From: Pseudooceanicola aestuarii
GTDB taxonomy: Bacteria > Pseudomonadota > Alphaproteobacteria > Rhodobacterales > Rhodobacteraceae
DNA length: 64,000 bases
Reading direction: 5' to 3'
Assembly (NCBI RefSeq): GCF_010614805.1
Contig: NZ_JAAFZC010000001.1
Span: 682,001-746,000 of the forward strand
The notes beneath the pieces are model-generated. The model ran no database searches. It saw only the letters and a program-made list of their open reading frames with translations, and was not told where the DNA came from. Shown in pieces: positions 53,329 through 62,529 of the stretch. The position numbers and the translations under genes were made by a program. Numbering within the stretch: position 1 is the stretch's first letter; each line of letters opens with the position of its first letter.

Positions 53329-53829
53329 ATGAAGAATTCCCTGTTCCTGTTCATCATCGGCCTGTTCTTCGGCGGCGGTATCGGATTTCTGACCGCCTCG
53401 GCCACCGGGGCGCAGCTGGAACCCGCCCATGACCATTCCGCCCATGGCGCGCCCCATGACGACAGCGGCGCGCTGCATGGTACCATGGCGGGCCATGACC
53501 ACGACAGCCTGCTGGAGAACGGCGCGCCCGTCTCGGTCACCTTCGCTGCCACGGCGGAGGGTGCGGGCGGCGTGAACCTGCAGATCCGGCCCGAAGGCTT
53601 CACCTTTGCCCCCGAGGCGGTGAACGCCGCCCATGTCACCGGCCAGGGTCATGCCCATGTCTATGTGGACGGGGTAAAGATCGTGCGCGCCTACGGCCCC
53701 TGGGTTCACCTGCCCGGCCTCGCCCCCGGAGAGGCCGAAATCCGCGTCACCCTGAATGCCAATTCTCACCAGCAGCTGGCCACCGAAGGACAGCCGGTGG
53801 AGGCCCGGCAGATCGTCACTATCGACTGA
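53329..53829 (+). CDS. His-rich exported or membrane-anchored protein in the cobalt operon
   Basis: 166 residues. N-terminal hydrophobic segment (SLFLFIIGLFFGGGIGFLTAS) acting as signal or anchor. A linker with many His/Asp (PAHDHSAHGAPHDD, MAGHDHDS) follows, then a beta-rich domain from about 65 with GQGHAHVYVDGVKIVRAYGPW, VHLPGL and NANSHQQLA. His107/109 and the late His pattern resemble metal-binding DUF4399/cupredoxin-like domains. Its place between cbtA and cobW suggests periplasmic cobalt binding. I do not recognise a named family. GGAG-rich region upstream, ATG 53329. Confidence 0.75.
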   Translation: MKNSLFLFIIGLFFGGGIGFLTASATGAQLEPAHDHSAHGAPHDDSGALHGTMAGHDHDSLLENGAPVSVTFAATAEGAGGVNLQIRPEGFTFAPEAVNAAHVTGQGHAHVYVDGVKIVRAYGPWVHLPGLAPGEAEIRVTLNANSHQQLATEGQPVEARQIVTID

Positions 53830-53860
53830 CGCCGCCGCGCCCAACCAGATCGGAGCCCCC

Positions 53861-54922
53861 ATGCCCGCCAAAATCCCCACAACCGTCATCACCGGCTTTC
53901 TCGGCGCCGGGAAAACCACCCTTGTCCGCCACATGCTGCAACAGGCCAACGGCCGCCGCATCGCGCTGATCATCAACGAATTCGGCGACCTGGGCGTGGA
54001 TGGCGATATCCTGAAGGGCTGCGGCGACGAGACCTGCCGCGACGAGGACATCATGGAGCTGTCAAACGGCTGCATCTGCTGCACCGTGGCGGAGGATTTC
54101 ATCCCCACGATGGAGGCCCTGCTGGCCCGGCCCGACCGGCCCGATCACATCGTCATCGAAACCTCCGGCCTGGCCCTGCCGCAGCCGCTGATCCGGGCGT
54201 TCAACTGGCCCGCGATTTCTACCCGCGTGACGGTGGACGGCGTGGTCACCGTGGTGGATGGCAAGGCCGTGACCGAAGGCCGGTTCGCCCATGACGAGGG
54301 CGCGGTAGACGCCGCCCGCGCCGCCGACGACAGCATCGACCACGAAACGCCCCTGTCCGAATTGTTCGAGGATCAGCTGGCCTGCGCCGACATGATCGTG
54401 GTGAACAAATCCGACCTGATGACAGGGGCGGAGTTGGAGACCACGATGACCCGCCTGCGCGCCGGTGCGCGGGACAGCGTGCAGATCCTGTCCTCTGCCA
54501 TGGGTGTCCTGCCGGTGGACGTTCTGCTGGGCATGAACACCGAGGCGGAAACCGACATGGCAGCCCGGCACGAATTGCATCACCACCACCATGACGACCA
54601 CGACGGGGGCGGTGACCATCATCACCACGATCACGACCATGACGCCTTTGAGAGCTTTGTGGTCACACGCGGCGAAATCGACGATCCGCAGGCCTTTGCC
54701 GATCAGGTGGCCGGTGTGATCCGCGATCACGATATCCTGCGGCTGAAGGGGTTTGCCGCCGTGGCGGGCAAACCCATGCGCCTGACCCTTCAGGCGGTGG
54801 GGCCACGGGTGCAGACTTACTTCGACCAGCCCTTCGGCAGCGCGCCGCGCGACACGCGGCTGGTGGTGATCGGCCAGTCCGGGCTGGACCGTGCCGCCAT
54901 CGAAACGGCGCTGACCGCCTGA
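53861..54922 (+). CDS. cobW: CobW, GTP-dependent metallochaperone of the cobalamin pathway
   Basis: 353 residues, COG0523 G3E GTPase. P-loop GFLGAGKTT (12-20), the metal-binding NGCICCTVAEDF, VIETSGLALPQPL and the NKSD guanine motif are all present. A His-rich insert (about 228-260, HHHHHDDHDGGGDHHHHDHDHD) precedes the C-terminal CobW_C domain. CobW is thought to deliver Co2+ to the CobNST chelatase. ATG 53861. Followed by a GNAT gene and cobN. Confidence 0.95.
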   Translation: MPAKIPTTVITGFLGAGKTTLVRHMLQQANGRRIALIINEFGDLGVDGDILKGCGDETCRDEDIMELSNGCICCTVAEDFIPTMEALLARPDRPDHIVIETSGLALPQPLIRAFNWPAISTRVTVDGVVTVVDGKAVTEGRFAHDEGAVDAARAADDSIDHETPLSELFEDQLACADMIVVNKSDLMTGAELETTMTRLRAGARDSVQILSSAMGVLPVDVLLGMNTEAETDMAARHELHHHHHDDHDGGGDHHHHDHDHDAFESFVVTRGEIDDPQAFADQVAGVIRDHDILRLKGFAAVAGKPMRLTLQAVGPRVQTYFDQPFGSAPRDTRLVVIGQSGLDRAAIETALTA

Positions 54923-55043
54923 TCTCTCGGCCATACAGGCGGCGAGCGGGGCCGCGACGGGCTGGCATTCGGGTCGGTGGGTGCCGGTCAGCCGGGCATA
55001 GGGGAAAACCCGGGCAGATTTGAAGAAAGATGAGGGAGCGCGC

Positions 55044-55502
55044 ATGATCCTTGTGGAACCGAATGACCCGTTGTCGGCAGAGGCCTCGGCCCTGCTGGAC
55101 GCCTCGCAGGCGCTGATGCGCCGCCTGTACACGCCGGAGCAGAACAATTTCCTGTCCCATGCGGAGCTGGCCAAGCCCGACATCCGGTTCTTCACCGCCC
55201 GGATCGGGACGGAGACGCTGGGCTGCGCCGCGCTGAAGGTCTTTGCCGAATATGGCGAGGTCAAGAGTTTCTTCGTCACGGACGCGGCGCGGGGCCGGGG
55301 GATCGGCGCGGCCCTGATGCGCCAGATCGAGGACCAGGCCCGGGCAGAGGGTCTGTCCCTGCTGAAGCTGGAAACCGGCGATGCGCTGGCTGCGGCGGTG
55401 CGGCTTTATTCCCGCCACGGCTATACCCGCTGCGGGCCTTACGGGGATTACGAGGAGAACGGATCCTCCGTCTTCATGGAAAAAACGCTGGAGTCCGCCT
55501 GA
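55044..55502 (+). CDS. GNAT-family N-acetyltransferase between cobW and cobN
   Basis: 152 residues. GNAT fold with EYGEVKSFFVTDAARGRGIGAALMRQIEDQA (read as VKSFFVTDAARGRGIGAALM), LKLETGDALAAAVRLYSRHGYTRCGPYGDY. The ETG...A...LY.RHGY pattern is that of small-molecule acetyltransferases of the PaiA-like/argA-like group. The substrate is unknown. ATG 55044 has GGGAG upstream; cobN begins one base after its stop, so they must be co-expressed. Confidence 0.88.
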   Translation: MILVEPNDPLSAEASALLDASQALMRRLYTPEQNNFLSHAELAKPDIRFFTARIGTETLGCAALKVFAEYGEVKSFFVTDAARGRGIGAALMRQIEDQARAEGLSLLKLETGDALAAAVRLYSRHGYTRCGPYGDYEENGSSVFMEKTLESA

Positions 55503-55503
55503 C

Positions 55504-58500
55504 ATGCATCTGCTGGCCGCCACCCCCGGACGGATCGACGACGGCACAGAGGCCGTGGATCTGACCCAGACCCCCGCCGACCTGGTGGTGATCTCGGCCG
55601 CCGATACCGAACTGGCCGCCCTGTCCGCCGCGCGGGCGGAGATGGATGCGCCGCCGGGGCTGCGGCTGGCGCAGCTGACGAACCTGACACATCCGATGTC
55701 CGTGGACCTGCACCTGGACCAATGCGCCACCCGGTCGCGGCTGGTGGTGGCGCGGGTGCTGGGGGGCATGGGCTATTGGCGCTACGGGATGGAACAATAT
55801 GCCGCCCGCCTCCATGCCGCCGGCGTGCCCTTTGCCGCGCTGCCCGGCGATGACAAGCCCGACCCGGAACTGCGGGCGCTGTCGACCGTGGGGGATGCGG
55901 ATTACCATGCGCTCTGGTCCTTTCTGACGGAGGGCGGGCCGGCAAATGCCACCGGGTTCCTGACCCATGCCCGCGCCATGCTGGACGGCGGCGCGCGGCC
56001 CGCGCCGGCGCGCCCGCTGCTGCGCGCGGGGCTCTATTGGCCGGGGCTGGACCAGCCCGACCTGGCGCAGCTGCGCGCCACCTGGACGCCGGGCGCGCCC
56101 TGCGTGCCGCTGGTCTTCTACCGGGCGCTGGTGCAGGGGGCGGGGCTGAACCCGATCAACCGGCTGGTCAAGGCGCTGCTGCGCGCCGGGCTGAACCCCC
56201 TGCCCGTCTTCGTCGCCTCGCTGAAGGATCCGGTCTCCGCCGCCACTCTGGAGGCGCTGTTCCACGAGGTCGCCCCGCAGGTCATCCTGAACTGCACCGC
56301 CTTTGCCACCGGATCGCCCGACGGGGCCGATAATGGCGCCAACCCGCTGGCCGCCCCCGCCGCCAATGCCGCGCCGGTGTATCAGGTGGTGCTGGCCGCC
56401 TCCTCCGAGGAGGTCTGGGAGGAGGGGCTTTCAGGGCTGTCCGCCCGCGACATCGCCATGAATGTCGCCCTGCCGGAAGTCGATGGCCGCATCCTGTCCC
56501 GTGCCGTCAGCTTCAAGGATCAGGCCTATTTCGACGACGCCACCGAATGCCCCATCGCCACCTATCGCGCGCGGGGCGACAGGATCGATTTCGTCGCCCG
56601 GCTGGCGGCCAACCACGCCGCGCTGCGCGCCACCCCCGCGCCGCAGCGCAAGGTGGCCTTGATCCTGGCGAATTACCCGAACAAGGACGGACGGCTGGCC
56701 AACGGCGTCGGCCTCGACACGCCGGCGGCGACGGTGCATGCGCTCTCCCTGCTGGCGGCGGAGGGCTACGCCATCACCGACGCCCCCGTCGATGCCGATG
56801 CGTTGATGCGCGCGGTGCTGGCCGGACCGACCAACTGGCTGACCGACCGGGCGCAGCGGGACGGCGGGGTCTTCCTGCCGCTGTCCGACTATCGCGCGGC
56901 CTTCGACGCCCTGCCCTGGGACGTGAAGCAACGGATCACCGACCGCTGGGGCGCGCCCGAGGACGATCCCTTTTTCGTGTCGGGTTCGGACACGTCGGAG
57001 GCCCCCGCCGTCGGCGGGTTCAAACTGTCGATCCTGACCCATGGCAATGTCGTCATCGGCGTGCAGCCCGCACGGGGCTACAACATCGACCCGACCGACA
57101 GCTACCATTCCCCCGATCTGGTGCCGCCGCATGGCTACCTGGCCTTCTACATCTGGCTGCGGCAGGTCTTCGGCGCGCAGGCGCTGGTGCATATGGGCAA
57201 GCATGGCAATCTGGAATGGCTCCCGGGCAAGGCCATCGCCCTGTCGGACACCTGCCTCCCCGAGGCGGTGATGGGCCCGCTGCCCCATGTCTATCCCTTC
57301 ATCGTCAACGATCCGGGCGAGGGCACACAGGCCAAGCGCCGCGCCCAGGCGGTGATCGTCGATCACCTGACCCCGCCCCTGACCCGCGCCGAAAGCTATG
57401 GCCCCCTGCGCGATCTGGAAGCGCTGGTAGATGAATATTACGAGGCCGCGGGGGTAGATCCGCGCCGCATCACCCATCTGCGCCGGGAGATCCTGACCCT
57501 GACCGCCGCGACCGGCATCGACGCCGACGCCGGGTTCACCGGCGAGGAAGAAAGCGATCTTGCCCGACTGGATGCCTGGCTGTGCGATCTGAAAGAGGCG
57601 CAGATCCGCGACGGGCTGCATGTCTTTGGCCAGTCGCCCGAGGGACGGTTGTTCCGTGATCTGGTGCAGGCGCTGGTGCGGATCCCACGCGGCGATGGCA
57701 CGGGGGGCGATGCCGCCCTGCCCAGGGCCCTGGCCGCCGATCTGCGGCTGGAATTCGACCCGCTGGATTGCGACCTGGCAGCGCCGTGGACCGGGCCACG
57801 CCCCGATCTTCTGGCCGGGCTGACGTCGGACAAGTGGCGCAGCGCCGGAGACACGGTGGAACGGCTGGAGCTTCTCTCCGCCCGGTTGCTGGCGCCGCTG
57901 ATGCCCGCGACACCCCCTGTCACAGAGACTGAACCAGAGACGGATACAGGCGAACTCACCCCGCCCGGTCCCGCCTCCGCCGCCGTGCTGGACGCAGTGG
58001 CCCGCCACGTCGCGCCGACCCTTGCGGCCTGCGGCCCGGCCGAAGGCGCGGGGCTGCTGACCGCGCTGTCGGGGCGTCACCTGGCGCCTGCGCCCTCCGG
58101 CGCGCCGACACGCGGACGGCTGGACGTGCTGCCGACGGGGCGCAACTTCTTCTCCGTCGACAGCCGTGCGGTGCCCACGCCGACCGCCTGGGCCCTGGGC
58201 TGGAAATCGGCCAACATGCTGATCGAACGGCACTTGCAGGATCACGGCGACTGGCCCCGCACCATGCTGCTGACCGCCTGGGGTACGGCCAACATGCGCA
58301 CCGGCGGCGATGACATCGCGCAAGCCATGGCGCTGATGGGGGTCAAACCGCAATGGGATTCCGCCAACCGCCGCGTGACCGGGTTCGAGATCCTGCCCCA
58401 GATCGTACTGGACCGGCCCCGCGTGGACGTGACGCTGCGCATCTCCGGCTTCTTTCGCGATGCCTTTCCGCAGCTGATTGCGCTGTTCGACAGCGCCGCC

Positions 58501-59301
58501 CGTGCCGTTCAACTTCTGGACGAACCGGAGGAGGTCAACCCCGCCGCCGCCCGCCACCGTGCAGGAGAGGGCCCCGCCCGCATCTACGGGGCCAAGCCCG
58601 GCGCCTATGGTGCGGGCCTTCAGGCGATGATCGACGAACGTCTGTGGCACGACCGCGCCGATCTGGCCGAGGCCTACCTGCATTGGGGCAGCTACAGCTA
58701 CGGTGCGCAGGATGCAGGCACCGCCGACCGTGCCGGGCTGGAATCCCGGCTGTCCCAGGCGGATGCCATCGTGCAGAACCAGGACAATCGCGAACATGAC
58801 CTCCTGGACAGCGACGATTACTACCAGTTCGAAGGCGGCGCCGCAGCCACCATCGCCACACTGACCGGCGCGGATGTCCCGATCTATCACAACGACCATT
58901 CCCGCCCCGAACGCCCACGCATTCAGACCCTGGACCAGGAGATTTCCCGCGTGATGCGGTCCCGCGTGGTCAATCCGAAGTGGATCGCCGGGATGATGCG
59001 CCACGGCTACAAGGGCGCGTTCGAAATGGCCGCCACGGTCGATTATCTCTTTGCCTTCGCCGCCACCACGCGGGCGGTGAAATCGCATCACTTCGATCTG
59101 GTGACCGAGGCCTTCCTGGAGGATGCGCAAACCCGCGACTTCATCGCCACGCATAATCCCGCCGCCCTGCGGGAGATCGCCGACCGCCTACAGGAGGCGA
59201 TCGACCGCGACATGTGGACCCCGCGCCGCAATTCCGTGCCCGCCCTGCTGGACAGCCTGCGCGGCGCACCCCAGATCAGCCCCGAAGGAGGATCCCGATG
59301 A
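55504..59301 (+). CDS. cobN: aerobic cobaltochelatase subunit CobN
   Basis: 1265 residues, the large subunit of the ATP-dependent CobNST complex that inserts Co2+ into hydrogenobyrinate a,c-diamide. Motifs: AALPGDDKPDPELRALS, LPEVDGRILSRAVSFKD, ANYPNKDGRLANGVGLDTPAA (in two parts), HGNVVIGVQPARGYNIDPTD, VHMGKHGNLEWLPGK, WGTANMRTGGDDIAQAM and HNDHSRPERPRIQTLDQEI. Length is normal for alphaproteobacteria. ATG 55504. CobS and CobT are not in the window. Its stop overlaps cobO by 4 bases. Confidence 0.97.
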   Translation: MHLLAATPGRIDDGTEAVDLTQTPADLVVISAADTELAALSAARAEMDAPPGLRLAQLTNLTHPMSVDLHLDQCATRSRLVVARVLGGMGYWRYGMEQYAARLHAAGVPFAALPGDDKPDPELRALSTVGDADYHALWSFLTEGGPANATGFLTHARAMLDGGARPAPARPLLRAGLYWPGLDQPDLAQLRATWTPGAPCVPLVFYRALVQGAGLNPINRLVKALLRAGLNPLPVFVASLKDPVSAATLEALFHEVAPQVILNCTAFATGSPDGADNGANPLAAPAANAAPVYQVVLAASSEEVWEEGLSGLSARDIAMNVALPEVDGRILSRAVSFKDQAYFDDATECPIATYRARGDRIDFVARLAANHAALRATPAPQRKVALILANYPNKDGRLANGVGLDTPAATVHALSLLAAEGYAITDAPVDADALMRAVLAGPTNWLTDRAQRDGGVFLPLSDYRAAFDALPWDVKQRITDRWGAPEDDPFFVSGSDTSEAPAVGGFKLSILTHGNVVIGVQPARGYNIDPTDSYHSPDLVPPHGYLAFYIWLRQVFGAQALVHMGKHGNLEWLPGKAIALSDTCLPEAVMGPLPHVYPFIVNDPGEGTQAKRRAQAVIVDHLTPPLTRAESYGPLRDLEALVDEYYEAAGVDPRRITHLRREILTLTAATGIDADAGFTGEEESDLARLDAWLCDLKEAQIRDGLHVFGQSPEGRLFRDLVQALVRIPRGDGTGGDAALPRALAADLRLEFDPLDCDLAAPWTGPRPDLLAGLTSDKWRSAGDTVERLELLSARLLAPLMPATPPVTETEPETDTGELTPPGPASAAVLDAVARHVAPTLAACGPAEGAGLLTALSGRHLAPAPSGAPTRGRLDVLPTGRNFFSVDSRAVPTPTAWALGWKSANMLIERHLQDHGDWPRTMLLTAWGTANMRTGGDDIAQAMALMGVKPQWDSANRRVTGFEILPQIVLDRPRVDVTLRISGFFRDAFPQLIALFDSAARAVQLLDEPEEVNPAAARHRAGEGPARIYGAKPGAYGAGLQAMIDERLWHDRADLAEAYLHWGSYSYGAQDAGTADRAGLESRLSQADAIVQNQDNREHDLLDSDDYYQFEGGAAATIATLTGADVPIYHNDHSRPERPRIQTLDQEISRVMRSRVVNPKWIAGMMRHGYKGAFEMAATVDYLFAFAATTRAVKSHHFDLVTEAFLEDAQTRDFIATHNPAALREIADRLQEAIDRDMWTPRRNSVPALLDSLRGAPQISPEGGSR

Positions 59302-59912
59302 CCGATACCGACGACAGTGCCCGCCACGCCGCCAAGATGGCCAAGAAGAAGGCCGCCCGCGACAAAATCATGGCCACCAAGACCGATGAAAAGGGCCTGA
59401 TCGTGGTGCATACCGGCAAAGGCAAGGGCAAGAGCACCGCCGCCTTCGGCATGATCTTCCGTTGCATCGCCCATGACATGCAATGTGCCGTGGTGCAGTT
59501 CATCAAGGGGGGCATGTCCACTGGCGAACGCGATCTGATCCTGTCCCATTTCTCGGACCGCTGCGCCTTTCACACCATGGGCGAGGGCTTCACCTGGGAG
59601 ACGCAGGACCGCTCTCGCGATACGGAGATGGCGCAGGCCGCATGGGAGAAGGCGAAAGAACTGATCCGCGACCCCGCCAACCGGATGGTCCTTCTGGACG
59701 AAATCAACATCGCCCTGCGCTACGATTACATCGACGTGGCCGAGGTGGTCGCGTTCCTGCAAACCGAAAAGCCGGAGATGACCCATGTCGTGCTCACCGG
59801 CCGCAACGCCAAGGAACCGCTGATCGAAGCCGCCGATCTGGTCACTGAGATGGAGCTGATCAAGCATCCGTTCCGGTCGGGGATCAAGGCGCAGATCGGG
59901 GTGGAGTTCTGA
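59298..59912 (+). CDS. cobO: cob(I)yrinic acid a,c-diamide adenosyltransferase
   Basis: 204 residues, CobA/CobO/BtuR family. ATP site HTGKGKGKSTAAFG (GKGKGKST at 40-47), then VVQFIKGGMSTGERDL, FHTMGEGFTWETQDRSRD, LLDEINIALRYDYID and VLTGRNAKEPLIEAADLVTEM. It adds the 5'-deoxyadenosyl ligand to corrinoids. ATG 59298 overlaps the cobN stop (ATGA). Last gene of the riboswitch-led run. Confidence 0.96.
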   Translation: MTDTDDSARHAAKMAKKKAARDKIMATKTDEKGLIVVHTGKGKGKSTAAFGMIFRCIAHDMQCAVVQFIKGGMSTGERDLILSHFSDRCAFHTMGEGFTWETQDRSRDTEMAQAAWEKAKELIRDPANRMVLLDEINIALRYDYIDVAEVVAFLQTEKPEMTHVVLTGRNAKEPLIEAADLVTEMELIKHPFRSGIKAQIGVEF

Positions 59913-59972
59913 TCCGCTTGCACCCGGGCGCTGGCGGTCATAAATTCTGACCAATCCCAAGCCGAGGCCGCC

Positions 59973-60755
59973 ATGCCCTTTCGCCCGATAGAGGCCGAGA
60001 AACGTTCAGACGCTGCCGCCCGGCAGATCGAACTGCTGATCCTGCGCGGCATCCTGCGTCCCGGTGAGCGGCTGCCGGCGGAACGGGAAATGGCGGAGAC
60101 GATGCAGATTTCCCGCCCCTCGGTGCGGGAGGCCGTGGCGCAATTGCAGGACGCGGGGTTGCTGGCCGCGCGTCCCGGTGCCGGGATCTTCGTGGCAGAG
60201 GTGATGGGCCATGGTTTTTCCCCTGCCCTGCGCCACCTTTTCCGGCGCCACCCCGAAGCGGTGTTCGACTACCTCGATTTTCGCCGCGACCTGGAGGGGC
60301 AGGCGGCGGAGCGTGCGGCGGCCGAAGGGTCGGAGACCGATCTGAAGGTCATCGCCACCCTGCTCGCCCGCATGGAAGAGGCCCATGCCAGCGCCCGCCC
60401 GGAGGACGAGGCCCGTCTGGATGCCGAATTCCACATGGCCATCGTGGAGGCCGGGCACAATGTCATCCTGTTGCACATGATGCGATCGATGTTCGATCTG
60501 CTGCGTGAAGGCGTGTTCTACAACCGCGCCGTGATCTTTGCGCGGGAGGCGACGCGTGACAGCCTGCTGGCCCAGCATCGCAGCATCAACGCCGCGATCC
60601 AACGCCGTGACGCCGCCGCCGCCCGCCAGGCCGCCGTGGCGCATCTGGAATATGTCCGCGCCGCGCTGGAGGCCGATTTCGCCGCCCGCAGCCACGAGGA
60701 CATCGCCCGCCTGCGGCTGGAGCAGGAGACGCAGCGCAGCCAGCCGCGCGGCTGA
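59973..60755 (+). CDS. GntR-family (FCD/FadR-type) transcriptional regulator
   Basis: 260 residues. Winged helix near the N-terminus: QIELLILRGILRPGERLPAERE and ISRPSVREAVAQLQDAGLL. The C-terminal FCD helical domain has LDFRRDLEGQAAERAA, DAEFHMAIVEAGHN and LAQHRSINAAIQRRDAAAARQ; the His residues are the usual metal-binding set. The PdhR/LldR-like group responds to organic acids. It lies 60 bases after cobO and is convergent with betA. The target is unknown. Confidence 0.9.
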   Translation: MPFRPIEAEKRSDAAARQIELLILRGILRPGERLPAEREMAETMQISRPSVREAVAQLQDAGLLAARPGAGIFVAEVMGHGFSPALRHLFRRHPEAVFDYLDFRRDLEGQAAERAAAEGSETDLKVIATLLARMEEAHASARPEDEARLDAEFHMAIVEAGHNVILLHMMRSMFDLLREGVFYNRAVIFAREATRDSLLAQHRSINAAIQRRDAAAARQAAVAHLEYVRAALEADFAARSHEDIARLRLEQETQRSQPRG

Positions 60756-60839
60756 GCCGCGGTCCCGGCAGGCGCGCCCCGCGCCGGGTCTGTCACCGGA
60801 CTTGTGGGGCACGGGGGCAGGGACCGCCCCACCGACATC

Positions 60840-62498
60840 CTATCGCTGCTGCGTCTGCCAATCGGGGTTCACCCAGGGCTCTGCATTCTCCGGCGGCAGG
60901 GGTGTGCGGCCCAGGATGTGATCGGCGGCCTTCTCCCCCACCATGATCGACGGGCCGTTCAGGTTGCCATTGGTGATCCTGGGAAAGACCGAACTGTCGG
61001 CCAGCCGCAGCCCGTCCACCCCGATCACGCGGGCCTGGGGATCGACAACCGCCATCGGATCGTCGGCGCGCCCCATCCGGGCGGTGCCGCAGGGGTGATA
61101 GGCGCTTTCGACATGTTCCCGGATAAAACCGTCCAGCTCCTCGTCGGATTGCAGGTCGGCGCCGGGCTGGATCTCGAACTTGAAATAGGGGGCAAAGGCG
61201 GGTTGTTCGAAAATCTCCCGCGTCAGGCGGATGCAGCGGCGGAAATCCTGCCAATCCTGATCCGTCGACATGTAGTTGAACAGGATGCGCGGCGCGTCCT
61301 GCGGATCGGCCGAGCGCAGGCTGACCGCTCCGCGCGATGGTGAGCGCATCGGTCCCACATGGGCCTGGAACCCGTGCCCCTCGGCCGAGGCCTGGCCGTC
61401 GTAGCGGATGGCAATGGGCAGGAAATGATACTGGATGTCAGGGTAGTCCACCCCCGCTGCCGACCGGATGAACGCAGCACTTTCGAATTGGTTCGACGCG
61501 CCCGGCCCGCTGCGATTCAGCAGCCAGCGCGCGCCGACATAGGCCTTGCCAGCCAGGTTCCAGTATTTGTACAGGCTGACCGGCTTCGAGGCGGCGGCCT
61601 GTATGTAAAGTTCCAGGTGGTCCTGGAGGTTCTGCCCCACGCCCGCCCGGTCCGCCACTACATCGATGCCGTGTTCAGCCAGATGCGCCGCCGGACCTAC
61701 CCCTGACAGCATCAACAGCTTCGGCGAATTGAGCGAAGAGGCCGCCAGGATCACCTCCGCCTCCGCGTGGATGACCTCCACCTTGCCATTGCGCGTGATC
61801 TCCACGCCGGTGGCCCGGCCCTCCGTGATCACCACGCGGCGGGCGAAGGCGCGGACCAGGGTGCAATTCTCCCGCTTCAGCGCCGGTTTGAGATAGGCAC
61901 TGGCCGCCGACCAGCGCCGCCCCTTCCAGACGGTCATGTCGAAGGGGCCGAACCCCTCCTGCTGGTGGCCGTTGTAATCACCGGTCACCGGGTAGCCCGC
62001 CTGCTGCCCCGCCTCGACAAAGGCATGGGTCAGCACGTTGTCGCGCGCCCCGCGGGTGATGTGCAGCGGCCCGTCCTTGCCGCGCCATGCCGGATCGCCG
62101 CCATGGCCACCGGAATGCCAGTTCTCCAGCCGCCGGAAATAGGGCAGCACATCGGCATAACCCCAACCATCCGCGCCCTGGTCACGCCAATGGTCGAAAT
62201 CGCGCGCATGGCCGCGCACATAGATCATCCCGTTGATCGAGGACGAGCCGCCGATCACCTTGCCGCGCGGGGTGGCCAGCCGGCGGCCGCCCAGATGCGG
62301 TTCCGGCTCGGACATGTAGCCCCAGTCATAACGGGACATGTTCATCGGGTAGGACAAGGCGCCAGGCATCTGGATGAACGGGCCGGCATCGGTGCCGCCG
62401 TGTTCGATGATCAGCACGCGTTTGCCCGCCTCCGCCAGGCGATAGGCCATGGCGCAGCCGGCGCTGCCCGCACCGACGATGACGTATTCGGCCTGCAT
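60840..62498 (-). CDS. betA: choline dehydrogenase
   Basis: 552 residues, GMC oxidoreductase. FAD-binding [59 protein letters not shown] and the C-terminal [13 protein letters not shown] with [23 protein letters not shown], split at ITNGNLNGP, are typical of BetA with catalytic His residues. It oxidises choline to betaine aldehyde for osmoprotectant synthesis or choline catabolism. ATG 62498 with GGAGG upstream. A longer ORF to 62645 overlaps betB and is rejected. Follows betB after 31 bases. Confidence 0.95.
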   Translation of the reverse strand: MQAEYVIVGAGSAGCAMAYRLAEAGKRVLIIEHGGTDAGPFIQMPGALSYPMNMSRYDWGYMSEPEPHLGGRRLATPRGKVIGGSSSINGMIYVRGHARDFDHWRDQGADGWGYADVLPYFRRLENWHSGGHGGDPAWRGKDGPLHITRGARDNVLTHAFVEAGQQAGYPVTGDYNGHQQEGFGPFDMTVWKGRRWSAASAYLKPALKRENCTLVRAFARRVVITEGRATGVEITRNGKVEVIHAEAEVILAASSLNSPKLLMLSGVGPAAHLAEHGIDVVADRAGVGQNLQDHLELYIQAAASKPVSLYKYWNLAGKAYVGARWLLNRSGPGASNQFESAAFIRSAAGVDYPDIQYHFLPIAIRYDGQASAEGHGFQAHVGPMRSPSRGAVSLRSADPQDAPRILFNYMSTDQDWQDFRRCIRLTREIFEQPAFAPYFKFEIQPGADLQSDEELDGFIREHVESAYHPCGTARMGRADDPMAVVDPQARVIGVDGLRLADSSVFPRITNGNLNGPSIMVGEKAADHILGRTPLPPENAEPWVNPDWQTQQR

Positions 62499-62529
62499 CA
62501 GCCGGTCCTCCGGAACTGCGCGGCGCGCA

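Noticed and set aside
56431-59154. 907-codon open frame on the minus strand
   Set aside because: Antisense to cobN, which is fully supported by family motifs; the product has no domain features.
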